Both the position numbers and the translations under genes were made by a program. A stretch of DNA of 64,000 bases from Gammaproteobacteria bacterium (GTDB lineage: Bacteria > Pseudomonadota > Gammaproteobacteria > Pseudomonadales > UBA5518): assembly GCA_016718385.1 (NCBI GenBank), contig JADKDK010000007.1:248001-312000 (forward strand), given 5' to 3'. How positions within the stretch are numbered: position 1 is the first letter of the stretch; every line of letters begins with the position of its first letter. Positions 9,689 to 20,779 of the stretch are shown here, in pieces. The notes beneath the pieces are model-generated. The model saw only the letters and a list, made by a program, of their open reading frames with translations, made no database searches and had not been told where the DNA came from.

Positions 9689-12600
9689 ATGTCATCGCAT
9701 CCGCGTCTGCTGCTGATCTCCCACGACCTGGGCGGGGGTGTCGAGCGCCACGTCCGCGACCTGCAGGCGCTGCTGGGGCCATCCGCCGACGTCGACCTGC
9801 TGCATCCGCACGATGCCTCGACCCTGGTCCTGGAGGCGGCCGGGGCGGGGCCGGCCTGGTGGCGTTTCCATGACTGGGACGACGTGGTCGCCGCGCTTGC
9901 CGCGCGCGGTTATGACCGGCTCGGGATCCACCACGTGCACGGCTTTGCGCCCGTCATCCTGGAGCTGCCCTCGCGCCTGGGACTGCCCTACGACCTGACC
10001 ATCCACGATTTCTACCCCTATTGCCCGATCCACTCCCTGTCCACGCCGGAGGGTGGCTACTGCGGCGAACCCGATACCGAGGGCTGCGCGCGCTGCGTGC
10101 GCGGGCGCCCGCACCCCTGGGGACTGGAAATCGGGGCGTGGCGCGAGCGCATGCATCGATTCCTCGCCGGGGCGGCGCGGGTCATCGTGCCCTCGCGCTT
10201 CGTCGCCGCCCGGCTGGCTCACCACTTTCCCGACCTGAGGTATCACGTGCGGCCGCACCCGCCGCGGCAGGAGTGGCTCGAGCCGGTGCAGGCCCGTGTG
10301 AAGGTGGGCCTGCTCGGCGGCCTCGCCGCGGTCAAGGGGCTGGCGACCGTGCTCGCCAGCGCCCGACTGGCCCGCGACACCGGGCAGCCGCTCGCGTTCT
10401 GCGTGCTCGGCTACCCCGAGCGCGCCATCCCGACCTGGCCCGAGTTGCCGCTCCAGGTCCGCGGCGAGTACCGCGATGCCGACCTGCCGGAGCTGCTCGC
10501 GCTCGAGCGCTGCGACGTGCTGTGGTTCCCGGGTCGCATACCGGAGACCTATTCCTACACCCTCGATGTAGCCCTCGCGTCGGGGCTGCCCATTGTCGCC
10601 AGCGATCTCGGCGCCGTGGCGGAGCGCCTGTGCGATGCGGACACGGGCGCCCTGTTGCCTGCCGAGGCGTCGCCCGGGCGCTGGAACGAGGCCCTGCTGG
10701 CGGCAGGCGCACGCGCTCGCGAAGCACTGGCGGTGATGCGCGGTGTCGAAGTCCGGCGCGAGTACCTGGACTGGTTCATGGCCCCGGTGACGGGGGCGGC
10801 ACGCGACGTTGCGCCACCCCTGGTTCTCCCCGGCAGCCTGGAAATCCTCGCGCAGGCACCGGACGCGGCAAGCGCCCCATTATCGCTCGGGACGCTCTAC
10901 GAGCACGGCGTCGAATGCGGTCACCGCGAATCGCGCCTGGCGCTGCGGCGCCGGCTGGACGAGGCCGACCGCGACTACGCCGTGCTCGCCAGCCACGGAC
11001 AGCGCGCCGGCATGCGCTGGTACGAGATTCTCGAGCAGGCCGAGGACACCAGGCAGTCCCTGCTGCGCGAGCGCGAGGAGCGTGATCGCGAGCGCGAGCA
11101 ATTCGTGCGCGAGTGCGAGCACCTCCAACTCCAGCGCGAAGCCCTGCAGCACGAAATCTCCCGCATGCACGGCCACATCCACGTGCTCGAGCAGGACCTG
11201 GCGAGAGCCCGGGCCCGGATCGACGTGCTGGAGGCGAGTACCTCGTGGCGCATCACGGCGCCGCTGCGTGTCCTCGGAACGGCCCTGCTGCGCCTGCGCG
11301 GGCAACTCGACCGGCTGGTGCGGCGCGCCCGCTACCTCGTGCAGCGTGTTCCGCTGGCGCTGCACGTCCTCGCCGAGGACGGGCCGGCCGCCCTCGTCGC
11401 GCGCGTGCGGGCGAAACTGCGCGCGCCGCGTTTCGTCGCGACGGCCCCGCCGCAGGCCGGACTGGAGGCGATCGGGCCGTTGTGCCTCGGGACCTGCGAC
11501 GCCGCGACGCCACCCGCGGTCTCGATAGTGATCCCCGTCTACGGGCATCACGACCACACCTTCAACTGCCTGCGCAGCCTGGCCCGCTTCACCGCGCTGG
11601 AGCGCGTCGAGGTCATCGTGGTGGACGACGCCTCCCCGCAGCCGGCCGCGCAGGCGATGGCCGGCGTCGAGGGCGTGCGCTGGCTGCGCGCCGCCGTGAA
11701 CGGCGGGTTCATCGCCAGCTGCAATCTCGGCGCCGCCGCGGCGCGCGGCGAATTCCTGGTGCTGCTCAACAACGACATCCAGGTCACGGCCGGCTGGCTC
11801 GAGGCGCTGCTGGCCGTGTTCGACAGCCGCCCCGACGCCGGCCTGGTCGGGGCGCGGCTGGTGTATCCCGACGGCCGGTTGCAGGAGGCCGGCGGCATCG
11901 TGTGGCGCGACGGCTCGGCGTGGAACTGGGGCCGCGGCGACGATCCCGAACGGCCGCCCTACCGCTACCTGCGGGCGGTCGATTACTGTTCGGGCGCCTG
12001 CCTCGCGCTGCGCACGCGCGACTGGCAGGCGCTGGAGGGCTTCGATCGCGCCTACGCGCCGGCCTACTACGAGGACACCGACCTCGCGTTCCGCGTGAGG
12101 CAGCTGGGCAAGCGTGTCTATTACCAGCCGCAGGCAACCATCATCCACTACGAGGGCGTCAGTTCCGGCACCGAGGAGTCCCGGGGCGTCAAGCGTCACC
12201 AGCTGATCAATCGCGAAACCTTCCTGGCACGTTGGCGCGGCGTGCTCGCCACCCACCGCCCCAACGCGGTCGCGCCGGCGCTGGAGGCCGACCGCGGGGC
12301 CCTCGCGCGCGTGCTGGTGGTGGAGGCCTGCATGATCACGCCCGACCACGACTCCGGCTCGGTGCGCATGCAGGCCATGCTGGAGCTCATGGTCACGCTG
12401 GGCTGCAAGGTGAGCTTCGTGGCCGACAACCTCGAATACCGCCAGCCCTACGTGCGCGACCTGCAGCAGGCGGGCGTGGAGGTCTGGCACCACCCCTTCG
12501 TGGCGTCGGTGGAGCAGCTGCTGCAGGAGCGCGGCGGGGAGTACGACGTCATCGTGCTCTGCCGCCACTACATCGCGGCGGGCTACATCGACGCCGTGCG

Positions 12601-13402
12601 CAGTCTCGCGCCGCGGGCGCGCATCGTCTTCGATACGGTCGACCTGCACTACCTGCGCGAGCAACGCCTGGCCGAGCTGGAGCAATCGGCCGCGCTGGCC
12701 GCCGCGGCCGCCACCACGCGCCGCCAGGAACTGGGGGTCATCGCCAGGGCCGACATCACGCTGGTGGTGAGCCCCGTGGAGCAGGAACTGCTGGCCACCG
12801 AGGCGCCCGGCGCGGACGTGCGCGTGCTGTCGAACATCCACGAGCTGCGCCCCGACCCGCGTCCCTGGGCCGAGCGCCAGGGGCTGATCTTCGTCGGCGG
12901 CTTCCGCCACCCGCCCAACGTCGATGCGGTCAACTGGTTCGTCGCCGAGGTCTGGCCCGCGGTGCGCGCGCAACTGCCCGGGGTGGAGCTCAGCATCGTC
13001 GGCAGCAACATGCCGGCGGCCATCCGCGACCTCGCGGTCGCGGGCGTGCGGGTGCTGGGCTACGTCGAGGACATCGATCCGCTGCTCGACGCGGCGCGCA
13101 TCTCGATCGCGCCGCTGCGCTACGGCGCCGGCGTCAAGGGCAAGATCAACCAGGCCATGGCCTTCGGCCTGCCCGTGGTCGCGACGGCGATGGCGGCCGA
13201 GGGCATGGGCCTGCGCGAGGGCGAGGAACTGCTGGTCGCCGAATCGGCCCAGGCCTTCGCCGATGCCGTGGTGCGCCTCTACGGCGACGAGGCCCTGTGG
13301 CAGCGGCTAGCCGAGGGCGGACGCGACAATGTGCGCCGCCACTTTTCGCGCGCGCATGCCCGCGACATCCTGGCCGACATGCTGGGCCTCCCCTCCCCGT
13401 AG
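9689..13402 (+). CDS. Three-domain glycosyltransferase (GT4-like, GT2, GT4-like)
   Basis: The 1237-residue protein carries three glycosyltransferase modules. Residues 1-370 are GT4-like (LLLISHDLGGGVERHVRDLQ; LDVALASGLPIVASDLGAVAE). A coiled coil follows at about 435-520. Residues 610-870 are a GT2 domain (VSIVIPVYGHHDHTFNCLRS, VEVIVVDDASPQ, LVLLNNDIQV with the NND variant of the DXD motif, YYEDTDLAFRVR). Residues 875-1235 are a second GT4-like domain (RISIAPLRYGAGVKGKINQA). Such fusions build O-antigen or capsule chains in the cytoplasm by adding several sugars in sequence. It is co-transcribed with the methyltransferase upstream. The stop TAG (13400-13402) is the head of a REP. Confidence 0.88.
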   Translation: MSSHPRLLLISHDLGGGVERHVRDLQALLGPSADVDLLHPHDASTLVLEAAGAGPAWWRFHDWDDVVAALAARGYDRLGIHHVHGFAPVILELPSRLGLPYDLTIHDFYPYCPIHSLSTPEGGYCGEPDTEGCARCVRGRPHPWGLEIGAWRERMHRFLAGAARVIVPSRFVAARLAHHFPDLRYHVRPHPPRQEWLEPVQARVKVGLLGGLAAVKGLATVLASARLARDTGQPLAFCVLGYPERAIPTWPELPLQVRGEYRDADLPELLALERCDVLWFPGRIPETYSYTLDVALASGLPIVASDLGAVAERLCDADTGALLPAEASPGRWNEALLAAGARAREALAVMRGVEVRREYLDWFMAPVTGAARDVAPPLVLPGSLEILAQAPDAASAPLSLGTLYEHGVECGHRESRLALRRRLDEADRDYAVLASHGQRAGMRWYEILEQAEDTRQSLLREREERDREREQFVRECEHLQLQREALQHEISRMHGHIHVLEQDLARARARIDVLEASTSWRITAPLRVLGTALLRLRGQLDRLVRRARYLVQRVPLALHVLAEDGPAALVARVRAKLRAPRFVATAPPQAGLEAIGPLCLGTCDAATPPAVSIVIPVYGHHDHTFNCLRSLARFTALERVEVIVVDDASPQPAAQAMAGVEGVRWLRAAVNGGFIASCNLGAAAARGEFLVLLNNDIQVTAGWLEALLAVFDSRPDAGLVGARLVYPDGRLQEAGGIVWRDGSAWNWGRGDDPERPPYRYLRAVDYCSGACLALRTRDWQALEGFDRAYAPAYYEDTDLAFRVRQLGKRVYYQPQATIIHYEGVSSGTEESRGVKRHQLINRETFLARWRGVLATHRPNAVAPALEADRGALARVLVVEACMITPDHDSGSVRMQAMLELMVTLGCKVSFVADNLEYRQPYVRDLQQAGVEVWHHPFVASVEQLLQERGGEYDVIVLCRHYIAAGYIDAVRSLAPRARIVFDTVDLHYLREQRLAELEQSAALAAAAATTRRQELGVIARADITLVVSPVEQELLATEAPGADVRVLSNIHELRPDPRPWAERQGLIFVGGFRHPPNVDAVNWFVAEVWPAVRAQLPGVELSIVGSNMPAAIRDLAVAGVRVLGYVEDIDPLLDAARISIAPLRYGAGVKGKINQAMAFGLPVVATAMAAEGMGLREGEELLVAESAQAFADAVVRLYGDEALWQRLAEGGRDNVRRHFSRAHARDILADMLGLPSP

Positions 13403-13529
13403 GTCCGCATTCATGCGGACTTGTGCCTTGCCAGATGCAGCTGTCGCCATGAATGGCGACCTACGTGCGGTCGGCGTTCGTACCGGCATGTGTTCCGCAA
13501 CCCGTCGTAGGTCGCCATTCATGGCGACA
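13399..13529. repeat. Cluster of three REP-like elements
   Basis: Three 22-23 bp palindromes: 13399-13420 (+, TCCGCATTCATGCGGA core), 13442-13464 (-) and 13507-13529 (+, both with a TCGCCATTCATGGCGA core). All keep a GTAGG head. The first gives the stop of the glycosyltransferase gene; the last encodes the final codons and stop of the convergent methyltransferase gene. Confidence 0.85.
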
Positions 13530-14685
13530 TGTCCTCCGTCCACGGCCAGCCCAGCTCCATCTCCAGCGTAGCGCCCGCGGGTAGCGGCAATTCCGCCGTG
13601 GCGAGCAGCAGCCACGATTGCCCGTCGTGCAGCTGCGCCCGCGCGTGCCCGGGCGCCTGCGCCAGCGACAGCCCGTCGTAAAGGACCGCCAGCTCCGCCA
13701 GCTCGGCGCCCGCCTGCCAGCGCCACAGCACCTCGCCACCCGCCTCGATGCGCACGGCGCGCAGTTGCACGATGCCCGTACGGTCGGCCAGGTTCAGGCG
13801 GATATGGCTGCGCGGCAGTGCCTCCGGCAGCGTCACGCGCAGCAGCTGCACGTCGCGCCCCACCTCGCCCCAGGCGATGGCCTCGCGGTCGGAGTCGTCG
13901 CGCTCGTCCGCGTTGCGGTAGAACACGCGCAACGGGAAGGCATCGGAGCGGCAGGGCGGGGGCTCGGCGGGCGGCGCCGGCGGCGGCTCCAGTCCCGCGC
14001 GCACCAGCCACTGGTAGCACAGCGCATGGGGCGAGGCGAGCAGCGCCTCGCGCAGCGCCACCGGCAGCGTTTCGAGGCGCAACCTGAACTCGCTCTCCAG
14101 CAGCGGGCGGAACACCGGCGCCCAGTCGTGCGCGTGCAGGCCGCAACGCGCGAGCAGCGCGGCCAGCGAATCGCGGGTGAAGAAACGCAGGTGACTGCGG
14201 TCGAGCAGGCCTTCGTCGCGATACTCGAAGCGGCCCTCGAGCAGCGCGGCGACCAGCCCGGCATAGGCCACGTTGGGGACCGAGACCAGCAGCATCCCGC
14301 CCGGCGCCAGCAGTGTCTTCAGCTGTTCCAGCACGGGCTCGGCGTGCGCCACGTGCTCGATCACGTCGGCCGCCACGATCACCCGGTAGCGCGCGCCGCC
14401 GAGCGCGGCGTCGAGGTCGAGCTGCGCGAGGTCGCCGACCACCAGCCGGCGGCAGTACGGCCGGGCCTGCTCCGCCATCGCGGGATCCAGTTCCACCGCG
14501 TCCACGGTGCAGCCGAGGCCGTCGCGCAGCCGGCGCGTGAAATAGCCGCTGGCGGGCCCCAGTTCCAGCACCGTGCTGCCCGGCGCCACCCAGGCCGCCA
14601 GGCGCTGCAGGGAATCGTCCGGGCCGATGCCTCCCGGCGCGCGTTCGTAGCGGTGCGCGCTCGGGCCGGGCGTCGTGCCGGACAT
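13519..14685 (-). CDS. SAM-dependent methyltransferase with C-terminal accessory domain
   Basis: This 388-residue protein has a class I methyltransferase domain in its first half (VLELGPASGYFTRRL, DAVELDPAMAEQA, VIVAADVIEHVAHAEPVLEQ, LLAPGGMLLVSVPNVAY). A C-terminal domain of about 150 residues is beta-rich and resembles the carbohydrate-binding-like module found with sugar methyltransferases and glycosyltransferases (RIEAGGEVLWRWQAG, LDLEMELGWPW-like end). It faces the glycosyltransferase gene, so a role in the same polysaccharide pathway is likely. The last four residues (DMSP) and the stop are encoded by a REP element. Confidence 0.75.
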   Translation of the reverse strand: MSGTTPGPSAHRYERAPGGIGPDDSLQRLAAWVAPGSTVLELGPASGYFTRRLRDGLGCTVDAVELDPAMAEQARPYCRRLVVGDLAQLDLDAALGGARYRVIVAADVIEHVAHAEPVLEQLKTLLAPGGMLLVSVPNVAYAGLVAALLEGRFEYRDEGLLDRSHLRFFTRDSLAALLARCGLHAHDWAPVFRPLLESEFRLRLETLPVALREALLASPHALCYQWLVRAGLEPPPAPPAEPPPCRSDAFPLRVFYRNADERDDSDREAIAWGEVGRDVQLLRVTLPEALPRSHIRLNLADRTGIVQLRAVRIEAGGEVLWRWQAGAELAELAVLYDGLSLAQAPGHARAQLHDGQSWLLLATAELPLPAGATLEMELGWPWTEDMSP

Positions 14686-14716
14686 GGCGATGGCGGCCGC
14701 GGGCCGGTGCGCCGCC

Positions 14717-16381
<1,665 letters not shown>

Positions 16382-16536
16382 GGCCGGCATCCGCTCGCTG
16401 GGTAGAGGAAAGAGGGCGGCGAAATTACCCCAGAGGCGCCGCGTTGGCAAACGCGGCAGGATTTCGCACTCCGCCGAAGGCACGGCGGGCGGCCCTATAC
16501 TGGGCTCCCTGCCCATCCCGCCGTACCGGAGTGCCG

Positions 16537-17142
16537 ATGAAAACCTGGCGAATGCTTGTCGTGACCGCGCTCGCGTGGCTTGCCGCGCTGCCGGCGCAGG
16601 CGCTGGTCGAGGACACCGCCTACGCGGCGACGCGCATCGTGCGCCTCGATGGCCGCGAGTTCGCCACCCAGGTGAACCACACCCGCTTGCGCGAGCGCAT
16701 CAGCGCCAACGTGAGCGGCGTGGACGTGACCGTGATCCTGCGCAGCGACCGCAACGTCGCCTGGCAGCTGGTGCCGCAGATGGGCATCTACGCCGAGGCC
16801 GACGTATCGGGGATGGACACCCCGGGCAACATCCGCATCGTCTCCAGCGAGCCGATGGGCGAGGAAGCCGTCGCCGGCCAGAGCGCGATGAAGTACCGCG
16901 CCGTGTTCCAGACCCGCAACGGCGGCCAGCACCAGGGCTATTTCTGGCAGAACAAGGCCGGGGTGCACGTCAAGCAGCAGTTCCCGGTCACCGACCGCAA
17001 CGGGCGCACGCGCCAGGTCGAGCTGGAGCTGCGCGACCTGAAGGTCGGCGCCCAGGATCCCGCCCTGTTCGAGGTGCCCGAGGATTACCGGCGCTTCGAC
17101 ATCGACACCGGCGCGGTGCTGGGGGAGTTGTTCGGGTTCTGA
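16537..17142 (+). CDS. Exported protein of unknown function (DUF4412-like)
   Basis: This 201-residue protein has a signal peptide (KTWRMLVVTALAWLAALPAQA). A GGAG ribosome site 6 bp before the ATG decides the start. The mature protein has alternating strands (KYRAVFQTRNGGQHQGYFWQ; LELRDLKVGAQDPALFEVPE). The last motif, with a predicted lipoprotein-like beta sheet, recalls the DUF4412 family. No catalytic residues are evident. It diverges from ettA and stands alone. Confidence 0.6.
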   Translation: MKTWRMLVVTALAWLAALPAQALVEDTAYAATRIVRLDGREFATQVNHTRLRERISANVSGVDVTVILRSDRNVAWQLVPQMGIYAEADVSGMDTPGNIRIVSSEPMGEEAVAGQSAMKYRAVFQTRNGGQHQGYFWQNKAGVHVKQQFPVTDRNGRTRQVELELRDLKVGAQDPALFEVPEDYRRFDIDTGAVLGELFGF

Positions 17143-17173
17143 GCTTGGGTCGGTTGAGCGGCGGCCAGGGGCT

Positions 17174-17569
17174 TCAGGTCTCCCAGATGCGCACCTCCGG
17201 CGCGATGCCGGCATCGCGCGCTGCCTTGCAGAACGCGCGATCGAACGTGTGCATTGTCGTGGCGCCGCTGCTCGCCAGGTGCAGCGCGTCGGCAAAATCG
17301 CAGCCCGCTTCGTACCATTCGATGGCGACCGCGACCTGTTCGGGGTTTTCGATGATGGAGTTCCACGGCTCGAAGATCTGCCGAAAAAACCAGGCGATGC
17401 GTTCACGATTGCAGCGGTAACTGTGCCGCAATACCCGTTCCGACTCCAACAATACGGATTTGCTGATGAACACACGGTTGTCGCGCACCAGGCGCTCGGC
17501 AACCTCGCTTTGCTGCTGATGGTCGTTGACCGCCAGCCGGATGAGGACATTGGTATCCAGTGCGATCAT
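17174..17569 (-). CDS. PIN-domain ribonuclease toxin (VapC-like)
   Basis: This 131-residue PIN nuclease starts MIALDTNVLIRLAVND with the first acidic residue in LDTN. It continues with LLESERVLRHSYR (conserved Glu), CDFADALHLASS (third acidic site) and TFDRAFCKAA (last Asp). VapC-type toxins cleave RNA, often tRNA or rRNA. The start overlaps the stop of an AbrB-type antitoxin gene by ATGA, the normal arrangement for such pairs. Confidence 0.9.
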   Translation of the reverse strand: MIALDTNVLIRLAVNDHQQQSEVAERLVRDNRVFISKSVLLESERVLRHSYRCNRERIAWFFRQIFEPWNSIIENPEQVAVAIEWYEAGCDFADALHLASSGATTMHTFDRAFCKAARDAGIAPEVRIWET

Positions 17570-17835
17570 TCGCGGTGCTTCCGGTTTTCCTCTTCCGTGA
17601 GCTCCACCGGCTTGCAGAGTTCCTCGGTAGGAACCGGCGGACCTTCGTGCTGCAATATCCCCCGCAGATCGGCGAGATCGAGTTTTCCCTTGGACTTTTT
17701 CGACCGCATCGTCAGCCCGGTGGGCGTCGAAATCAATTCGAGCTCGGCGCCAGCTTCCCAGTGCAACTCGTCGCGGATTTCCTTCGGTATCACGACCTGG
17801 CCCTTGCTGGACAGGGTGGTGGTGGTGATGGTCAC
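17566..17835 (-). CDS. AbrB/MazE-type antitoxin of the PIN toxin
   Basis: A small SpoVT/AbrB swapped-hairpin DNA-binding protein: TTTTLSSKGQVVIPKEIRDE, then AELELISTPTGLTM. The acidic tail (LTEEENRKHRE) would wrap the toxin. The GTG at 17835 is preferred because GGAG lies about 8 bp before it; an ATG at 17874 would add 13 residues. The pair is expected to repress its own promoter. Confidence 0.85.
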   Translation of the reverse strand: MTITTTTLSSKGQVVIPKEIRDELHWEAGAELELISTPTGLTMRSKKSKGKLDLADLRGILQHEGPPVPTEELCKPVELTEEENRKHRE

Positions 17836-17999
17836 GGCTGGACTCCGACGGTAAGACAGAAAGTAAGACGGCATTGTCGACTCTCGATCGCACACTGGCA
17901 AGCGCTGCGCCATCGCACGGTGCGCTCTGCCCCCGGCAGCGCACCGCTCCTTTCAGATCAGGTCGAATCGCTTGCGAAAATCGTCCGGGCCGTAGCCCC

Positions 18000-19310
18000 T
18001 CAGCTCGAGGGCGCCTGATCGACGGATAGTGCCGGCGTCTCGCCGCCCTTCAGCACCTTGATGCGGTTCTGCAGCCAGCCCACCAGCCAGAAATTGCCCG
18101 TGGTGCAGAACGTCCGCGCATCGGCGAGCAGGGTCTCGTGCACCCGGATGGCCAGCGCCCGGGCGCCGGCGTGTCCGGGGTCGGCGTTCAGCACGATATC
18201 CAGCAGGTGCAGGGCCTGCTCGTGCTCGCCGGCCGCGGTCTTGGCGCCGGCCAGTTGCACCAGCTGATCCGCCCCCGCCAGCCGCGCGAGGTCCGCGTGG
18301 ATCGTTTTCTGCGGCACGCTGTAGAGCTCGGTGGTGGATTCGTGCTTGAACCAGCCGGCGTAGTTCTCCCAGATGGCGCGGATGCTCCAGTTCAGCTTGC
18401 CGTAGCCCTGGCCCACCTCGCACTCGGGCGGCAGGCTGATCCCGTTCTGCAGCGTGCAGAGATCCTTGCCCTCGTTCATGCCGCGCACCACGGCGTCGTG
18501 CACGTGGTGGATGGCATCGCGATAGGCGCTGAGCTCGCTGCGGATCAGGTCCGCGCCGGCCACCGGTTCGTGGTGGCCGTAGAGCAGCAGCTCCGCCTCC
18601 AGGTCCAGCACCGTCTGCGCCGCCGCGGCGCAGGTCAGGGCATCGCGGTAACGGTCGCCGCGGATCGTCACCAGGTTGGGGAAGTGGCCGAAGGGGCAGC
18701 CGAACAGGTTGCCGGTGAACACGATCCGGTGCTGCGGCAGCCACACCACCAGCGAGTCGTTGGTCTCCGCGCCGGGGGCGGCGATCAGCACGACATCCAG
18801 TCCGCCGAGCGAGAATTCGTGGCGCTTCTCGAAGAGCACATCCGGCGTGGGGCGGTCCTGGGGGTTGATCGCCACGTAGCCGGCCGCGGCGTAGCGCTCG
18901 AAGACCGCCTTGAAGTCGTCCTGGAAGCGGAACGCGGCGCGCGCGCTGCGGAAAGCCTGCAGCCGCGCATCGTATTCCTGGTGCTCGGGATTGCCCGCCT
19001 GCGCGATATAGACCAGTCCCGGGTGCAGGTCGCGAAAGTACTGCACGCCACCCACGTGGTCCACGTGGCCCTGGGTGGTGACCAGGTACCTGATCGGCGT
19101 GTCCGAGAACTTGCCCAGGTTGTGACGATGTACCGGCGCCTCGAATCCCATGCCGCTGTTGATCAGGATGCCGCCTGCCGGGGTCTCGATCAGGTAGACG
19201 TTGGAATTGCCCTCGGACATCACGATGAAGTCGTTGATGCGCGCGCAGCCGGTGTCGAATTGCGCCGCCGCCGGGGCGATCCGGCGGGTCTTGTACAGCG
19301 GCTCTCTCAT
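18000..19310 (-). CDS. Metallo-beta-lactamase fold protein with alkylsulfatase-type dimerisation domain
   Basis: This 436-residue protein has an MBL domain (NVYLIETPAGGILINSGMGF, TTQGHVDHVGGVQYF, APGAETNDSLVVWLP, VFTGNLFGCPFGHFPNL). An SdsA-like helical dimerisation domain follows (LNWSIRAIWENYAGWFKHES, then AKTAAGEHEQALHLLDIVL). It lacks the C-terminal SCP2-like domain of full alkylsulfatases. The usual HxHxDH zinc motif reads QxHxDH, so the first histidine is missing. It may hydrolyse organic sulfate or another ester, or may bind a different metal set; the substrate is unknown. It is near a P450 gene on the same strand. Confidence 0.75.
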   Translation of the reverse strand: MREPLYKTRRIAPAAAQFDTGCARINDFIVMSEGNSNVYLIETPAGGILINSGMGFEAPVHRHNLGKFSDTPIRYLVTTQGHVDHVGGVQYFRDLHPGLVYIAQAGNPEHQEYDARLQAFRSARAAFRFQDDFKAVFERYAAAGYVAINPQDRPTPDVLFEKRHEFSLGGLDVVLIAAPGAETNDSLVVWLPQHRIVFTGNLFGCPFGHFPNLVTIRGDRYRDALTCAAAAQTVLDLEAELLLYGHHEPVAGADLIRSELSAYRDAIHHVHDAVVRGMNEGKDLCTLQNGISLPPECEVGQGYGKLNWSIRAIWENYAGWFKHESTTELYSVPQKTIHADLARLAGADQLVQLAGAKTAAGEHEQALHLLDIVLNADPGHAGARALAIRVHETLLADARTFCTTGNFWLVGWLQNRIKVLKGGETPALSVDQAPSS

Positions 19311-19400
19311 GATGCGGGTCCTTGCTCGTGTTGATCCGGGAATGCGGTGGCCAGCGCCTGCAGTCCACCGGCATGTTCATCGCTAGGATACCGGCGCGGT

Positions 19401-19423
19401 GTAGGAGCGCGCCATGCGCGCGA
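19401..19423 (+). repeat. REP-like element, GTAGGAGCGCGCC variant
   Basis: A variant of the 4456-4478 element with compensating changes in both hairpin arms (GCGCGC-CAT-GCGCGC). It lies between the MBL gene and the P450 gene. Confidence 0.8.
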
Positions 19424-19434
19424 TATCGCGCCGC

Positions 19435-20610
19435 TCAGCGCGCCAGCGTCATCGGCAGGCGGCGATAGCCCTGGGTGAACGGGTTGAAGTAGCGCTCGCC
19501 GCGCTCGGGATGAACGCTGAAGCCGGGCCAGCGCGCGAGGATCTCCTCGAAAGCGACGCGTAGTTCCAGCCGCGCCAGCGGCGCGCCGAGGCAGGCGTGG
19601 ATGCCGCCGCCGAAGGCGATGTGACGCCCGCCGATGTCGCGCGTGATATCGAAGCGCTCCGGGTCCGTGAACTGCCGCTCGTCGTTGTTGGCCGAGTTGT
19701 ACAGCAGGGCCACCGTGTCGCCGGCGCGCATGGTCCGTCCGTGGAGCTCGACATCGGTGGTCAGCGTGCGCGTCATGATGTGCGTCGTGGAGTTGTAGCG
19801 CAGCGCTTCCTCGATCGCGTTCGGCAGCAGTTCGGGGCGTTCCAGCAGCAGCGCGCGCTGATCCGGGTGCTGCTGCAGCAGGATGGCAGTGTTGCCGATC
19901 ATCTTGGTGGTGGTCTCGGCGCCGGCGATGGTCATCAGCAGGCCGAATCCGACCGCCTCGTTCTCGGGCATCACCCCCGTGCGCACGGCCTCGACCAGGT
20001 GCCACAGCAGGTCGTCGCCGGCGGGGCGGTCGCGGCGCGCGGCGAAGGTGCGCACGTAGTAGTCGGCGATGTGGTTGATCGCCCGCGCGGCGCTGTCCGG
20101 GAACTCCGGGTGCCCGGAATCGGCGAGATCGTCGACCCAGGCGGTCAGCATCGGGGCATCGTCGCGTGGCAGGCCGACGATGTCGGCGATCACGATCGCG
20201 GGCAGCCGGGCGGCGAAGTCCCGCGTGAGGTCCATTTCCCCGGTCTGTTCGAACGGCGCCAGCAGTTCACACGTGAGCGCGCGTACCGCCTCCTCCATTG
20301 CCAGCAGGCGCGCCGGTGCCAGCAGCGGCCGGATCCAGTTCCTGAGTGCCGTGTGCCGCGGCGGGTCGAACATCAGCAGGAAGGGGAATTCCCGGAAGCG
20401 CTCGCCGCTGCCCCCGGAGGAGCCGCCGCCGGCGGCGTGGCTGTAGACCTTCCAGTCCCGCGTGGCGCGCATGACATCGTCGTAGCGTGACAGCGCCCAC
20501 CACCGCGCGTGCTCGCTCCAGAACACGGGTGCCTCGTCGCGCAGGCGCTTGTAGAGCGGACGTGGGGCGACGTAGAAGTCCCGGTCATTGGGGTTGAACA
20601 CGATTGTCAT
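19435..20610 (-). CDS. Cytochrome P450
   Basis: This 391-residue soluble bacterial P450 has the I-helix oxygen-activation motif AGAETTTK, the ExxR motif in EEALRYNST, the meander (NNDERQFTDPERFDI) and the heme-binding loop FGGGIHACLG with its cysteine ligand. The substrate is not readable from sequence. It has no fused reductase and needs a ferredoxin; one is encoded divergently 169 bp away. The start at 20610 gives the usual N-terminus (FNPNDRDFYVAPRPLYKRLR); a longer upstream frame is not coding. Confidence 0.93.
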   Translation of the reverse strand: MTIVFNPNDRDFYVAPRPLYKRLRDEAPVFWSEHARWWALSRYDDVMRATRDWKVYSHAAGGGSSGGSGERFREFPFLLMFDPPRHTALRNWIRPLLAPARLLAMEEAVRALTCELLAPFEQTGEMDLTRDFAARLPAIVIADIVGLPRDDAPMLTAWVDDLADSGHPEFPDSAARAINHIADYYVRTFAARRDRPAGDDLLWHLVEAVRTGVMPENEAVGFGLLMTIAGAETTTKMIGNTAILLQQHPDQRALLLERPELLPNAIEEALRYNSTTHIMTRTLTTDVELHGRTMRAGDTVALLYNSANNDERQFTDPERFDITRDIGGRHIAFGGGIHACLGAPLARLELRVAFEEILARWPGFSVHPERGERYFNPFTQGYRRLPMTLAR

Positions 20611-20779
20611 GGGGCCTCCGCGTACGTGTCTGGATACCGCGCGATGGTCGCCCGCGTGCGCGCGCTCCTCAATCACCATTTGGAGACTGACGCGCCGGTG
20701 GGGCGCGGCTAAGCTCCGGCACGGCTGGATCGATGGCCGACGCGTTTTCAATACCGGTTGCCGGAGGGGGGGGACAGAC

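Noticed and set aside
10880..12973. Very long open frame on the minus strand within the glycosyltransferase gene
   Set aside because: It is the mirror of a GC-rich coding frame; its protein has low complexity and no domain, while the plus frame has clear glycosyltransferase motifs.
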